Source of the DNA: DATARR01 sp036376245
GTDB lineage: Bacteria; Acidobacteriota; Thermoanaerobaculia; Multivoradales; UBA5704
Assembly: GCA_036376245.1 (NCBI GenBank)
Contig: DASVAS010000002.1
Span: forward strand, 33,861 to 97,860
Length of the DNA: 64,000 nt
Reading direction: 5' to 3'
Under the pieces are notes generated by a model. That model was not told the DNA's origin. It worked only from the letters and a program-made list of their open reading frames with translations, and did no database searches. Positions 10,635 through 19,150 of the stretch are shown one piece after another. The position numbers and the translations under genes were made by a program. How positions within the stretch are numbered: the stretch's first letter is position 1; every line of letters starts with the position of its first letter.

Positions 10635-11594
10635 CTAGAGCCTTTCAGGCACCGGATCCTGCACCCGGGAGTGGACCGGGTGAAGCCAGCCGTAGCGATC
10701 GACGCATTCGCCTGTGATGATGCCTTTAAACTCCTTCAGGATACGGGCAGTGACCGGTCCAGGGCAACCCCGGCCCACCGGACTGCGGTCGACCGACTTG
10801 ATCGGCGTGATCTCGGCCGCCGTGCCGGTCATGAACAGCTCGTCGCAGGTGTAGAGCTGGCCGCGCGGGATGACCTCCTCCTGCACCGGGATGCCGGCGT
10901 CGTGCGCGATCCGCATCACCGTATTGCGGGTGATGCCGTCCAGCACCGAGGACCCCAGGGGCGGCGTGATCAGGACGCCGTCGCGGACCAGGAAGACGTT
11001 CTCTCCCGAGCCCTCGCTGACGAAGCCCCGGCTGTCCAGTGCGATGCCCTCGGCGTAGCCGTTGGTGACCGCCTCGATCTTGATGAGCTGCGCGTTCAGA
11101 TAGTTGCCCGTGGCCTTGGCCACCGCCGGGATGGCGTCCGGCGAGAAGCGGCGCCAGGAGGAGACGCAGACGTCCACGCCGCTCTCCGCCTCCTCGCCCA
11201 GGTATTTGCCCCAGGGCCAGGCCGCGATGTAGATCTCCACCGGCGAGTTCAGCGGGTTGACCCCCATGGCGCCGAAGCCGCGGAAGACGATCGGCCGCAG
11301 ATAGCAGGCCCCCAGCTCGTTGACCCGCACGGTCTCGCAGCAGGCCTCGATCAGCTCCTCGGTGGTGAAGGGGATGGCCATGCGGTAGACCTTGGCCGAG
11401 TTCTCCAGCCGCCGGATGTGCTCGGGCAGGCGGAAGATGCCGGGACCGCTCGGGACGTTGTAGCAGCGGATGCCTTCGAAGACTCCCGACCCGTAATGGA
11501 GTCCGTGGCTCAGCACATGGATGGTGGCTTTCTCGAATTCGATGAGCTGGCCGTTCTTCCAGACCCAGCGGACATCGGCGAAGAGGTTCGACAC
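10635..11594 (-). CDS. ilvE: Branched-chain amino acid aminotransferase
   Basis: A PLP fold-type IV transaminase interconverting Leu/Ile/Val and their keto acids. The GTG start at 11594 is chosen because AAAGGAGGT sits just upstream and homology (FADVRWVWKNGQLIEFEKAT) starts there; the longer reading frame adds 88 unrelated residues. HGLHYGSGVFEGIRCY, the PLP-lysine region VAKATGNYLNAQLIKIEA, and GIALDSRGFVSEGSGENVF are diagnostic. Length 319 residues fits the family. D-amino-acid transaminase is a weaker alternative. Confidence 0.92.
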   Translation of the reverse strand: MSNLFADVRWVWKNGQLIEFEKATIHVLSHGLHYGSGVFEGIRCYNVPSGPGIFRLPEHIRRLENSAKVYRMAIPFTTEELIEACCETVRVNELGACYLRPIVFRGFGAMGVNPLNSPVEIYIAAWPWGKYLGEEAESGVDVCVSSWRRFSPDAIPAVAKATGNYLNAQLIKIEAVTNGYAEGIALDSRGFVSEGSGENVFLVRDGVLITPPLGSSVLDGITRNTVMRIAHDAGIPVQEEVIPRGQLYTCDELFMTGTAAEITPIKSVDRSPVGRGCPGPVTARILKEFKGIITGECVDRYGWLHPVHSRVQDPVPERL

Positions 11595-11685
11595 GGAGGA
11601 CCTCCTTTGGAGCGTACGACGAAGGAACGATGATGCTAGCCCGAACCCTTCGGGGCGGTCAATTTCGGAACCCGGTGTCGCGCTT

Positions 11686-12384
11686 TCAGCGGGGAGCGAG
11701 AAGAAGGAAAGCGGCCCCGACCACGGCGGCGGTCTCCAGGCGCAGGATGCGCTCCCCCAGGCCCACGGGACGCCAGCCGGCGGCCAGCAGCTCCCGCCGC
11801 TCCCCGGGGTCGAGCCCGCCCTCGGGACCGACGAGCAGCGCGCCGCGCTCGCCGTCAAGGGCGCCGCCCCAGCCGGAGACCGTTTCGGTATCCAGGAACC
11901 AACGGGCGGCGCCGCCGGTCAGCCCGGCGACCTCCTTCCAGGCGTGGGGACCGGTGACCTCGGGCAGCCGGGAGCGGTGGCACTGCTCCAGCGCCGCCTC
12001 GGCGACCCGGGTCAGGCGGTCCATGGCGCCGGCGCCGAATTCGCGGGGGGCCCGCGCCATGTTGACGAAGCGCACGGCGTGGACGCCGACCTCGGTGGCC
12101 TTCTCGACCAGCCAGGAGGCCCGCTCGGGTCGGCAGGTGGGGACGATCAGGTCGAGCCGGAACGCGGGCTCCCGCTCCGGGGCGGGCTCCCCCAGGACCA
12201 CGGTGGCGGAGGTGCGGTCCACCCGCGCCACCTTCCCCCAGCGCGCCCGGCCCCGGCCGTCGACGATCCGCAGCTCCTCCCCCGCCTCCACCCGCCGGGC
12301 GCGGAAGAGGTGGCGGTAGGAGTCGCCTTCGACTTTGAGCTCGGGGGCGTCGAAGGCGGCGGGGTCGGCTAAGAGAGTAATCAT
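11686..12384 (-). CDS. rsmE: 16S rRNA (uracil1498-N3)-methyltransferase
   Basis: A SPOUT-fold methyltransferase for m3U1498 of 16S rRNA. The N-terminal PUA-like domain has SYRHLFRARRVEAGEELRIVDG, and the C-terminal knot has VGPEGGLDPGERREL and LGERILRLETAAV, both hallmarks. Length is 232 residues. It lies downstream of prmA on the same strand but is separated from it by a perfect 43-bp hairpin repeat, so co-transcription is uncertain. The pairing with prmA and dnaJ is a known gene neighbourhood. Confidence 0.9.
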   Translation of the reverse strand: MITLLADPAAFDAPELKVEGDSYRHLFRARRVEAGEELRIVDGRGRARWGKVARVDRTSATVVLGEPAPEREPAFRLDLIVPTCRPERASWLVEKATEVGVHAVRFVNMARAPREFGAGAMDRLTRVAEAALEQCHRSRLPEVTGPHAWKEVAGLTGGAARWFLDTETVSGWGGALDGERGALLVGPEGGLDPGERRELLAAGWRPVGLGERILRLETAAVVGAAFLLLAPR

Positions 12385-12393
12385 GGTTGCTCG

Positions 12394-12503
12394 AAGGACC
12401 TAAAGGACATAAAGGACCTAAACGACCTAAAGGACAGGGAGCGCTGTCGTTGATGTCCTTTGTCCTTTAGGTCGTTTAGGTCCTTTATGTCCTTTAGGTC
12501 CTT
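12394..12503. repeat. Perfect 43-bp inverted repeat made of 9-nt units
   Basis: The left arm 12394-12436 and right arm 12461-12503 are exact reverse complements, 43 of 43, with a 24-nt loop. Each arm is a tandem of 9-nt units close to AAGGACCTA. The element begins 9 nt after the prmA stop and ends 9 nt before the rsmE start. Related elements are at 47469-47560, 52974-53077 and 60975-61071. Confidence 0.92.
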
Positions 12504-12512
12504 CCTGTCCTT

Positions 12513-13340
12513 TCACAGCCTCCCCACCCGGAACGCCACCCAGTCCCCCGCCTCCCGCCGGTCGCGCTCGGCGAAGCCGAGGCCTTTCATGCGGTCGAGC
12601 ACCTGCCGGCCACGTTCCACCAGAATCCCCGAGAGGATCGCCTCCGCCCCCGGCCGCAGGAGGTCCGCCAGATCCGGCATCTCGGGGAGGATCTGCTCCG
12701 GCACCACGTTCACCAGGGCGAGGTCGAACAGGGGCTTCTCCCGGATCGCCGCCAGGCGGCCGGCGAAGAAGCGCGGGTGGAGGCCGTTGAGGGCGGCGTT
12801 GTCGCGGGCGTGGAACGGCGCGGCCGGGTCCACGTCGTAGCCGACCACCCAGCGGGCTCCCAGGTGGAGGGCCGCGAAGGCGAGCACGCCCGTGCCGGTG
12901 CCCACGTCGAGCACCCGCCGGCCCGCGACGTCAGCGTCCTCCAGCAGCTCCAGGGCGAGCGAGGTGGATTCGTGGCTCCCCGTGCCGAAGGCGGCGCGGG
13001 CGGGCAGGCGCAGGAGCCGGCGCCCTTCCGGGACGTCCGGGGGCGATTCGCCGGGCTCGCGGGGATCGAGGAACATCGTCCGCCCGACCGGGAACGGCTG
13101 GGCCAGGTCGCGCCAAGTGGCGAGCCAGTCGGCGTCGGGGACGGTCTCCTCCGCCTCCAGCTCGATTCCGGACGCGATCCCCACCGGCTCCGCCTCCAGG
13201 GGGAACCAGGCCTCCAGGCGCAGCCGGCCGTCCGGCAGGTTGGTGGACTGCACCCCCAGCGTCCCCGCCTCCCAGAGGTCGGCCACGAAGGCGTCCTCCA
13301 GGTGGGGCAGGAGGAGGTAGAGGCGCCGGAGGTGGGGCAT
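12513..13340 (-). CDS. prmA: Ribosomal protein L11 methyltransferase
   Basis: A SAM-dependent methyltransferase that trimethylates ribosomal protein L11. The diagnostic PrmA pre-motif is AAFGTGSHESTSLALELLED, followed by the SAM-binding DVGTGTGVLAFAALHLGA. The usual catalytic NIL segment appears as NVVPEQIL, a divergence that leaves some doubt on specificity. Length 275 residues is slightly short in the N-terminal substrate-recognition domain. The gene follows dnaJ by 10 nt and precedes the 43-bp hairpin. Confidence 0.85.
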   Translation of the reverse strand: MPHLRRLYLLLPHLEDAFVADLWEAGTLGVQSTNLPDGRLRLEAWFPLEAEPVGIASGIELEAEETVPDADWLATWRDLAQPFPVGRTMFLDPREPGESPPDVPEGRRLLRLPARAAFGTGSHESTSLALELLEDADVAGRRVLDVGTGTGVLAFAALHLGARWVVGYDVDPAAPFHARDNAALNGLHPRFFAGRLAAIREKPLFDLALVNVVPEQILPEMPDLADLLRPGAEAILSGILVERGRQVLDRMKGLGFAERDRREAGDWVAFRVGRL

Positions 13341-13350
13341 CCGAGGAAGA

Positions 13351-14466
13351 TTATCCGAACAGGTTCTTCACCCGCTCGATGACCCCCTTCTCCTCTTTCA
13401 CCGAATAGCCGCCGATCTCGGCGAGCCGGCGGAGGAGCTGCAGCTCCTCGGGGGAGAGGTTGCGGGGGTTCGGCACCTCGACCTCGACCTTCACCACGTG
13501 GTCGCCGCGCCCGGTGCCGTCCAGCCGGTCGATGCCCTGGCCGCGCAGGCGGAAGTCGCGGCCGTGCGGAGTGCCTGCCGGGACCTCCAGGGGGGACTTG
13601 CCGTGCAGGGTGTCCACCTCCACGGTCGTGCCCAGGACCGCCTGGGGATAGCTGATGGTCATGCTCGAGAGCACCGTCGAGCCGTCGCGGCGGAAGGTCT
13701 TGTGCGGCCTTACCTGGAGCACGACGTAGAGGTCCCCCGCCGGGCCACCCCGGCGGCCGTGCTCGCCCTCGCCCGTCAGGCGCAGGCGGGCGCCGGTGTC
13801 CACGCCGGCCGGGATCTTGACCGTGATCGACCGCTCCTTCTCTACCCGGCCCTCGCCCCGGCACTCCTTGCAGGGATCGGAGATCACCCGCCCCTCGCCC
13901 TGGCACTGCGGGCAGGTGCGGGCGACGGTGAAGAACCCCTGCGTGTAGCGCACCTGGCCCCGGCCGCCGCACGCCTGGCAGGTCGCCGGCGGCGTGCCGT
14001 TGGCGCTGCCCGTGCCCGAGCAGGTCTCGCAGTTCTCCAGCCGCGGGATGCGCAGCGTGGTCTCGGTGCCGAAGGCCGCTTCCTCGAAGGAGAGCGTCAG
14101 GTCGTAGCGCAGGTCGGCCCCGCGGGTCATCCCCGAGCCGCCCCGCCGCCCGCCGCCGCCGAAACCGAAGCCGAAGATGTCGCCCAGGATGTCCGAGAAG
14201 TCGGCGAAGATCGTCGGGTCGAACCCGCCGGCGCCGGCCCCCGCGACTCCCTGGTGGCCGAAGCGGTCGTAGCGCGCCCGCTTGTCGGCGTCGGAGAGCA
14301 CGGCGTAGGCCTCGGCGGCTTCCTTGAAGCGCTCCTCGGCCTCCTTGTCCCCGGGGTTCTTGTCCGGATGGTCGCGCACCGCGATCTTGCGGTACGCCGA
14401 CTTGATCTCCTGCGCGGAGGCGGTGCGGGCGATCCCCAGCACCTCGTAATAGTCTCGCTTGGCCAT
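13351..14466 (-). CDS. dnaJ: Chaperone DnaJ (Hsp40, type I)
   Basis: Stimulates DnaK ATPase and delivers unfolded substrates. The J domain (residues 1-70) carries the essential HPD in AVRDHPDKNPGD. A Gly/Phe-rich linker (FGFGFGGGGRRGG) follows, then four CxxCxGxG-type zinc repeats (CETCSGTGSANG, CQACGGRG, CPQCQGEG, CKECRGEG) and the two C-terminal beta domains. At 371 residues it is full length. It is 9 nt downstream of dnaK in the hrcA operon. Confidence 0.97.
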   Translation of the reverse strand: MAKRDYYEVLGIARTASAQEIKSAYRKIAVRDHPDKNPGDKEAEERFKEAAEAYAVLSDADKRARYDRFGHQGVAGAGAGGFDPTIFADFSDILGDIFGFGFGGGGRRGGSGMTRGADLRYDLTLSFEEAAFGTETTLRIPRLENCETCSGTGSANGTPPATCQACGGRGQVRYTQGFFTVARTCPQCQGEGRVISDPCKECRGEGRVEKERSITVKIPAGVDTGARLRLTGEGEHGRRGGPAGDLYVVLQVRPHKTFRRDGSTVLSSMTISYPQAVLGTTVEVDTLHGKSPLEVPAGTPHGRDFRLRGQGIDRLDGTGRGDHVVKVEVEVPNPRNLSPEELQLLRRLAEIGGYSVKEEKGVIERVKNLFG

Positions 14467-14475
14467 TCCTTCTTC

Positions 14476-16308
14476 TTATCCCAACCCCCCGCTCAAGCCT
14501 CCGGTGCGCGTCAGCATCACGTCCGAAAGGGTGCGGGAGACCGTGTTCAAGTCGTAGATCGCCGCTTCCAGCTCGGCCCGCTTCTCGTTGCCGAGAGCCC
14601 GCCTCCCCTGCATCAGCGATTCCTGGATCTTCTTCGCGTCGTCGCCGTTGAGCACGTCCCGGAACTGCTCGAAGACGCGCTCGTTGCTGTAGATCAGCCC
14701 TTCCAACCGGTTCTTGAGCTGGCGGATTTCCCGCCGCTGGACGTCGGCCCTGGAATTCTGGTCCGCTTCCGCCACCAGCCGCTGCACCTCGGCCTCGGTC
14801 AGGCCTCCGGCCGGGTTGATCTGGATGCTCTGCGACAGGCTGGTCGCCATGTCGCGGGCCGAGACGTTGACGATGCCGTTGGAGTCGATGGCGAAGCTCA
14901 CCTCGATCTGCGGCACGCCTCGCGGCGCCGGCGGGATGCCCACCAGCTCGAAGCGCCCCAGCGACTTGTTCTCCGAGGCGATCTGCCGCTCCCCCTGCAA
15001 GACGTGGATCTGCACCGTGCCCTGGTTGTCCACCACGGTGGTGAAGATCAGCGTGTTCTTGGTGGGGATCGTCGAGTTGCGCTCGATCAGCCGGGTGAAC
15101 AGGCCGCCCTGCGTCTCGACGCCCAGCGACAGCGGCGTCACGTCCAGCAGCACCAGGTCCTTGATGTCGCCGCGCAGGATGCCCCCCTGGATGGCGGCGC
15201 CCATGGCCACCACCTCGTCAGGGTTGATCTCGCGGTTCGGCTTCCTGCCGAAAATGCGCTCCACCGTCTGGGCCACCAGCGGCGTGCGGGTCTGGCCGCC
15301 TACCAGCAGGACTTCGTCGATCTGGTCGGTGCGCAGGCCGGCCTCGGCCAGGGCGTCCTGGCAGGGCCCCTCGGTGAGCTCGATCAGGTCGCGCACCAGG
15401 TCCTCGAACTGGGGCCGGGTCAGGTTGCGGGCGAGGTGGCGGGGGCCGGTGCGGTCCGCCGAGATGAACGGCAGGTTGATCGAGGTCTCCTCCACCGTCG
15501 AGAGGTCGCACTTGGCCCGCTCCGCCGCCTCCTTGAGGCGCTGCAGGGCCATGCGGTCCTCGCGCAGGTCGATCCCCGTCTCCTCCTGGAAGCTGGAGAT
15601 CAGCCAGTCCATGATCCGCTGGTCGAAGTCCTCGCCGCCCAGGTAGGTGTCGCCCGCCGTGGAGCGCACCTCGAAGATCCCCTGCGAGAGCTGGAGGATC
15701 GAGATGTCGAACGTGCCGCCGCCGAGGTCGTAGACGGCGATGGTGCTGGCCCGCCCCGGCTGGTCGAGGCCGTAGGCCAGGGCCGCCGCCGTGGGCTCGT
15801 TGAGGATGCGCACCACCTCCAGGCCGGCGATCTTGCCCGCGTCCTTGGTGGCCTGGCGCTGCGAGTCGTTGAAGTAGGCCGGGACGGTGATCACCGCCTC
15901 GACCACTTTGTCCTGGAGGGATTCCTCGACGAACTCCTTGATCTCGCGCAGGATCAGGGCCGAAATCTCCTCCGGGCTGTACTGCCGGTCGCGGATCTCG
16001 ATCTTGACGTCGCCGTTGACGGCCTCGGCCAGGCTGTAGGGAAGGATCGACCGCGCCCGGTCCACCTGCTCATCGCGGAACTTGCGGCCGATGAGCCGCT
16101 TGACGGCGAAGACCGTGTTCTGCGGGTTGGTGATGGCCTGGCGCTTGGCGATCTGTCCGACCAGGCGGTCCCCTTCCTCGGAGAAGGCGACGATGGACGC
16201 CGTCGTGCGGCTCCCCTCGCGGTTCGCCAGCACGGACGGCATGGCGCCTTCCACGATGGCGGCGCAACTGTTCGTCGTGCCGAGGTCGATGCCCAGGATC
16301 TTGCTCAT
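14476..16308 (-). CDS. dnaK: Chaperone DnaK (Hsp70)
   Basis: ATP-dependent folding chaperone. GIDLGTTNSCAAIVEG (phosphate 1), AVYDLGGGTFDISIL (phosphate 2), VLLVGGQTRTPLV (adenosine) and the linker/substrate domain starting LVLLDVTPLSLGVETQGG are all present. The usual NREGSRTTPS reads NREGSRTTAS. At 610 residues it lacks the usual acidic disordered C-terminal tail, ending TRTGGLSGGLG. Placement between grpE and dnaJ supports it as the main chaperone DnaK rather than HscA. Confidence 0.96.
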   Translation of the reverse strand: MSKILGIDLGTTNSCAAIVEGAMPSVLANREGSRTTASIVAFSEEGDRLVGQIAKRQAITNPQNTVFAVKRLIGRKFRDEQVDRARSILPYSLAEAVNGDVKIEIRDRQYSPEEISALILREIKEFVEESLQDKVVEAVITVPAYFNDSQRQATKDAGKIAGLEVVRILNEPTAAALAYGLDQPGRASTIAVYDLGGGTFDISILQLSQGIFEVRSTAGDTYLGGEDFDQRIMDWLISSFQEETGIDLREDRMALQRLKEAAERAKCDLSTVEETSINLPFISADRTGPRHLARNLTRPQFEDLVRDLIELTEGPCQDALAEAGLRTDQIDEVLLVGGQTRTPLVAQTVERIFGRKPNREINPDEVVAMGAAIQGGILRGDIKDLVLLDVTPLSLGVETQGGLFTRLIERNSTIPTKNTLIFTTVVDNQGTVQIHVLQGERQIASENKSLGRFELVGIPPAPRGVPQIEVSFAIDSNGIVNVSARDMATSLSQSIQINPAGGLTEAEVQRLVAEADQNSRADVQRREIRQLKNRLEGLIYSNERVFEQFRDVLNGDDAKKIQESLMQGRRALGNEKRAELEAAIYDLNTVSRTLSDVMLTRTGGLSGGLG

Positions 16309-16369
16309 ACGGCGCCCGAGGAGCGAAATTCCGCCTATTGTACGTGCTCAGGCGCCGGATTGCCCGGTC

Positions 16370-17044
16370 TCAGAGCGCCGGCCCCTCCTCGTTCCTGCCG
16401 CCGCCGGCCGGCGCCGCCGCCGTTTCCGCCGGCACGGCGACCTTCACCATGGCCGGCCGCAGCAGGCGGTCGTGCATCTTGTAGCCCTTCCGCAGCTCCG
16501 CCGTCACCGTGGGCGTCTTGACCTCCGCGCTCTCCTCGCGCGCCACCGCGTCGTGCACGGTGGGATCGAACGGCTGCCCCACCGCCGGCACCTCGACGGC
16601 GCCGAAGCGGCGCAGCAGCTCCTGCATCTGGCGGTGGATCATCTCCACGCCCCGCTTGAGATCCTCGGCGGAGCCCTGCGCCGACAGGGCGAGGTCCAGG
16701 TTGTCCGCCACGGTCAGGAACTCCTGCAGCACGTCGAAGTGGGCGAAGCGCCGGGCCTCCTCGCGCTCGCGCTGGCTGCGCTTGCGGAAGTTGTCGAAAT
16801 CGGCGAGCGTGCGCACGGAGCGGTCGCGCAGGTCGGCGATCTCCCGCCGCAGGCGCGCCACTTCCCCGGCGTCGCCGTCTCCGGCGCCCGCGGCGGCCTC
16901 GGCCGGCCGGCCGCCGGACTCGACCTCTTCGACGGCGGCCACCGCCTCGCGCATGGCCGCCTCCAGATCCGGGGTCTGCTCATCCAGATCGAGGGCCACC
17001 TCCGGGGTGTCCCCCGTATTCTTCACGTCGTCTGCCATCGCCAT
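16370..17044 (-). CDS. grpE: Nucleotide exchange factor GrpE
   Basis: Releases ADP from DnaK. The N-terminal part is acidic and likely disordered. A long helix with DLRDRSVRTLADFDNFRKRSQRERE leads to EFLTVADNLDLAL and the C-terminal wing VPAVGQPFDPTVHDAVARE and ELRKGYKMHDRLLRPAMVKVA. Two start codons are close together (17044 and two codons on); a GAGCGAGG sequence favours the first. Length 224 residues fits. It lies 40 nt after hrcA. Confidence 0.93.
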   Translation of the reverse strand: MAMADDVKNTGDTPEVALDLDEQTPDLEAAMREAVAAVEEVESGGRPAEAAAGAGDGDAGEVARLRREIADLRDRSVRTLADFDNFRKRSQREREEARRFAHFDVLQEFLTVADNLDLALSAQGSAEDLKRGVEMIHRQMQELLRRFGAVEVPAVGQPFDPTVHDAVAREESAEVKTPTVTAELRKGYKMHDRLLRPAMVKVAVPAETAAAPAGGGRNEEGPAL

Positions 17045-17084
17045 CCTCGCTCTCGTTCGGATCTTAGGTATTCGACAATATACA

Positions 17085-18164
17085 TCAACGCCTGTCCCGG
17101 TCCGGATCGCCCGAGAAGGTCTCCGCCAGGGCTCGGCTGAGGGTCTCGCCCAGGAAGCACACCAGGGGGATGATCTTCTCGTAATCCATGCGGGAGGGGC
17201 CGGCGATCCCCAGAGTGCCCAGGGGACGGTCGCCGACGCCGTAGGGAGTCGCCACCACGCTGAATTCCAGCTCCGAGGTCAGCTCGCAGTCCTCGCCGAT
17301 GAGGACCCGCACGCCGCCGCCCTGGAGACACTGATTCAAGATCTTGACCAGCCGCGCCTTGTCGGCGAAGGCTTCGAACATGCGGCGCACCCGCTGCACG
17401 TCCGACAGCTCGGGCTTGTGGAGGAGCGTGGACGTGCCGTCCACCACCACCCCGGGGCTCTCGCCGACGCTGAAGCCGTGGCGGGCCAGCTCGATGGTGA
17501 GGGCGAGGACGCGGTCCATCTGAGCCTTCTCCTCGACCATCATGCGCAGCAGCCGCTCGCGGATCTCGCGCAGGGTCTGCCCGGCGAAGCTCTCGGTCAG
17601 GTAGTTCGAGATGCGGACCAGCTCCTCGCGGGGGATCTCCTCCTCGGTCTCGATCACCTTGTTGTCGATGAACCCGGTGGAGGAGACCACGACGCAGAGC
17701 ACCTTGCGGCCGGCGACGGGCACGAAGTCCACGGCCTTGAGCACGGTCTCGCCCATGGCCGGGGTGACCACGATGCCCACCTGGCTGGACAGCTCGGAGA
17801 GGAGATGGGACGCCGTTTCCATCAGGTCGTCGCCGTCGGCCGAGCCGACCTTGAGATTATCCTGGATGTACCGCCGCTCTTTCACCGGCAGGGTGCGGGT
17901 CTCCATCATGGACTGGATGAACAGGTGATAGGCCGCGGCGGTGGGGACCCGGCCGGCCGAGGTGTGCGGCTGCATGAGGTAGCCCCACTCCTCGAGGTCG
18001 GCCATCACGTTGCGGATGCTGGCCGCCGACAGGCCGAGCTTGCCGTGCTTGGAGACCGATCGGGAGCTGACCGGCTCGGCGCTCAGGATGTAGGTCAGGA
18101 TGACATCCTTGAGGATCTCCCGATCCCGCGCCGTCAGCCTTGTGTAGTCCTTGAGATCCGCCAT
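17085..18164 (-). CDS. hrcA: Heat-inducible transcription repressor HrcA
   Basis: Represses heat-shock genes by binding CIRCE and is itself stabilised by chaperonin. The N-terminal winged helix has YTRLTARDREILKDVILTYI and KLGLSAASIRNVMADLEEWGYL, followed by QPHTSAGRVPTAAAYHLFI; the C-terminal GAF-like domain has GIAGPSRMDYEKIIPLVCFL. ATG 18164 gives 359 residues. A GTG at 18185 would start inside the CIRCE operator and is rejected. First gene of hrcA-grpE-dnaK-dnaJ-prmA. Confidence 0.96.
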   Translation of the reverse strand: MADLKDYTRLTARDREILKDVILTYILSAEPVSSRSVSKHGKLGLSAASIRNVMADLEEWGYLMQPHTSAGRVPTAAAYHLFIQSMMETRTLPVKERRYIQDNLKVGSADGDDLMETASHLLSELSSQVGIVVTPAMGETVLKAVDFVPVAGRKVLCVVVSSTGFIDNKVIETEEEIPREELVRISNYLTESFAGQTLREIRERLLRMMVEEKAQMDRVLALTIELARHGFSVGESPGVVVDGTSTLLHKPELSDVQRVRRMFEAFADKARLVKILNQCLQGGGVRVLIGEDCELTSELEFSVVATPYGVGDRPLGTLGIAGPSRMDYEKIIPLVCFLGETLSRALAETFSGDPDRDRR

Positions 18165-18178
18165 GGGTGATTCCTGGG

Positions 18179-18205
18179 TTAGCACTCTCTCCGCCAGAGT
18201 GCTAA
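18179..18205 (-). promoter_or_regulatory. CIRCE operator, perfect TTAGCACTC-N9-GAGTGCTAA
   Basis: The 9-bp arms at 18179-18187 and 18197-18205 match the CIRCE consensus exactly with a 9-nt spacer. It lies 14 nt upstream of the hrcA ATG and 3 nt downstream of the promoter -10 box, so it should cover the transcription start and 5' leader. It is the expected binding site of HrcA, giving autoregulated heat induction of the operon. Confidence 0.97.
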
Positions 18206-18208
18206 CGC

Positions 18209-18237
18209 ATGGTAGCCGGACGGGGATTCCGTGTCAA
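18209..18237 (-). promoter_or_regulatory. Sigma-70-type promoter of the hrcA operon
   Basis: On the minus strand TTGACA (18232-18237) is followed after exactly 17 nt by TACCAT (18209-18214). It lies immediately upstream of CIRCE, the classical arrangement for HrcA-controlled vegetative promoters. Confidence 0.85.
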
Positions 18238-18291
18238 CGGGGGAGGGATGCAAGTTACTGAAGAAATGAGACTTGTGGTATCGTTGCCGGC

Positions 18292-19104
18292 GTGTCCGCC
18301 GCGCCCCTGGAAGGATTCCGCTTCTCCTTGGCCGGTCCCGGACGCGTGGGCTCAAGCCTCGCGGCCTGGCTGACCGCCCTCGGCGCCGAGCGGGTCGCCT
18401 TGGCGGGACGCCGGAAGGGCGACGGCCGCATTCCTTTATATGGATTGGAGAGCGCCGGGCAGGACCTCCTCCTGGTCGCCGTCTCGGACGCGTCGCTGGA
18501 CGAGGTGGCGGCGGAGCTGGCGCGGCGTCCCCAGGCGCGGGTGGTCCTGCACACCTCGGGGAGCCGGGACGCTTCGGCGCTGGCTCCGCTCCGGGAGGGG
18601 GGCTCGGCGGTGGGCTCCCTGCATCCCTTGAAGGCGTTCCCCGAGCCGCTCCCCGATCCCACCGAGGCGCGGGGGGTCTTCTTCGCGGTGGACGGCGACG
18701 CCCCAGCGCGTGAGCTGGCCGTCCGGCTGGCGGAGTCCTGGGGAGGAGTGGCCGCCGAGGTGCCGCCGGAATCCCGCGCCCTCTACCACTTCGCGGCCAC
18801 CCTGGCGGCCGGAGGGGTGACGACGCTGCTCGCCGCGGCCTCGGAGATCGCCGGCCGTCTGGGATTGCCGGCGGAGGTCACGCGGGGATACCTGGAGCTC
18901 TGCCGGGGAGCCCTGAACGCCGCCGCCCGCACCCTCGACGCCGGCCATCCCCTCGCCGAAGCCATCACCGGCCCCGCCGCCCGGGGGGACGAGGAGACGC
19001 TGAAACGTCATTTCGAGGCCTTGCGGAGCCTCGACCCCGAGCGGCTTCCCCTGGCGGAGGTGCTGGCGGAGGAGACGCGGCGGGTGACCGGCCGTCCCCG
19101 GTAG
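18292..19104 (+). CDS. Rossmann-fold/DUF2520 family protein
   Basis: A 270-residue two-domain protein resembling NAD(P)-dependent reductases of the pyrroline-carboxylate/ketopantoate type. The N-terminal GFRFSLAGPGRVGSSLAAWL gives the dinucleotide-binding glycine motif; VVLHTSGSRDASALAPLRE and GSLHPLKAFPEP are family signatures. The C-terminal DUF2520 helical domain (ALYHFAATLAAGGVTTLL) follows. The GTG start is set by the position of the Rossmann motif. It is divergent from hrcA. Substrate unknown; in many genomes it neighbours panC/panB, not seen here. Confidence 0.82.
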   Translation: MSAAPLEGFRFSLAGPGRVGSSLAAWLTALGAERVALAGRRKGDGRIPLYGLESAGQDLLLVAVSDASLDEVAAELARRPQARVVLHTSGSRDASALAPLREGGSAVGSLHPLKAFPEPLPDPTEARGVFFAVDGDAPARELAVRLAESWGGVAAEVPPESRALYHFAATLAAGGVTTLLAAASEIAGRLGLPAEVTRGYLELCRGALNAAARTLDAGHPLAEAITGPAARGDEETLKRHFEALRSLDPERLPLAEVLAEETRRVTGRPR

Positions 19105-19110
19105 AGTCTC

Positions 19111-19132
19111 AGAGGATTTTCCTGTATCCTCT
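19111..19132. promoter_or_regulatory. Inverted repeat upstream of the toxin-antitoxin pair
   Basis: AGAGGAT (19111-19117) and ATCCTCT (19126-19132) form a perfect 7-bp dyad with an 8-nt spacer, just before the AGGGAGG ribosome site of the antitoxin. The position suits an operator for autoregulation by the HTH antitoxin; this is inference. Confidence 0.5.
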
Positions 19133-19150
19133 TTGAAGGGAGGAACTTAC

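Noticed and set aside
13498..16521. A 1007-residue open frame antisense to dnaJ-dnaK
   Set aside because: Shadow of two certain genes; no recognisable motif.
18183..18185. GTG start for hrcA at 18185
   Set aside because: It lies inside the CIRCE operator; ATG 18164 begins the conserved HrcA sequence and has an AGGA site.
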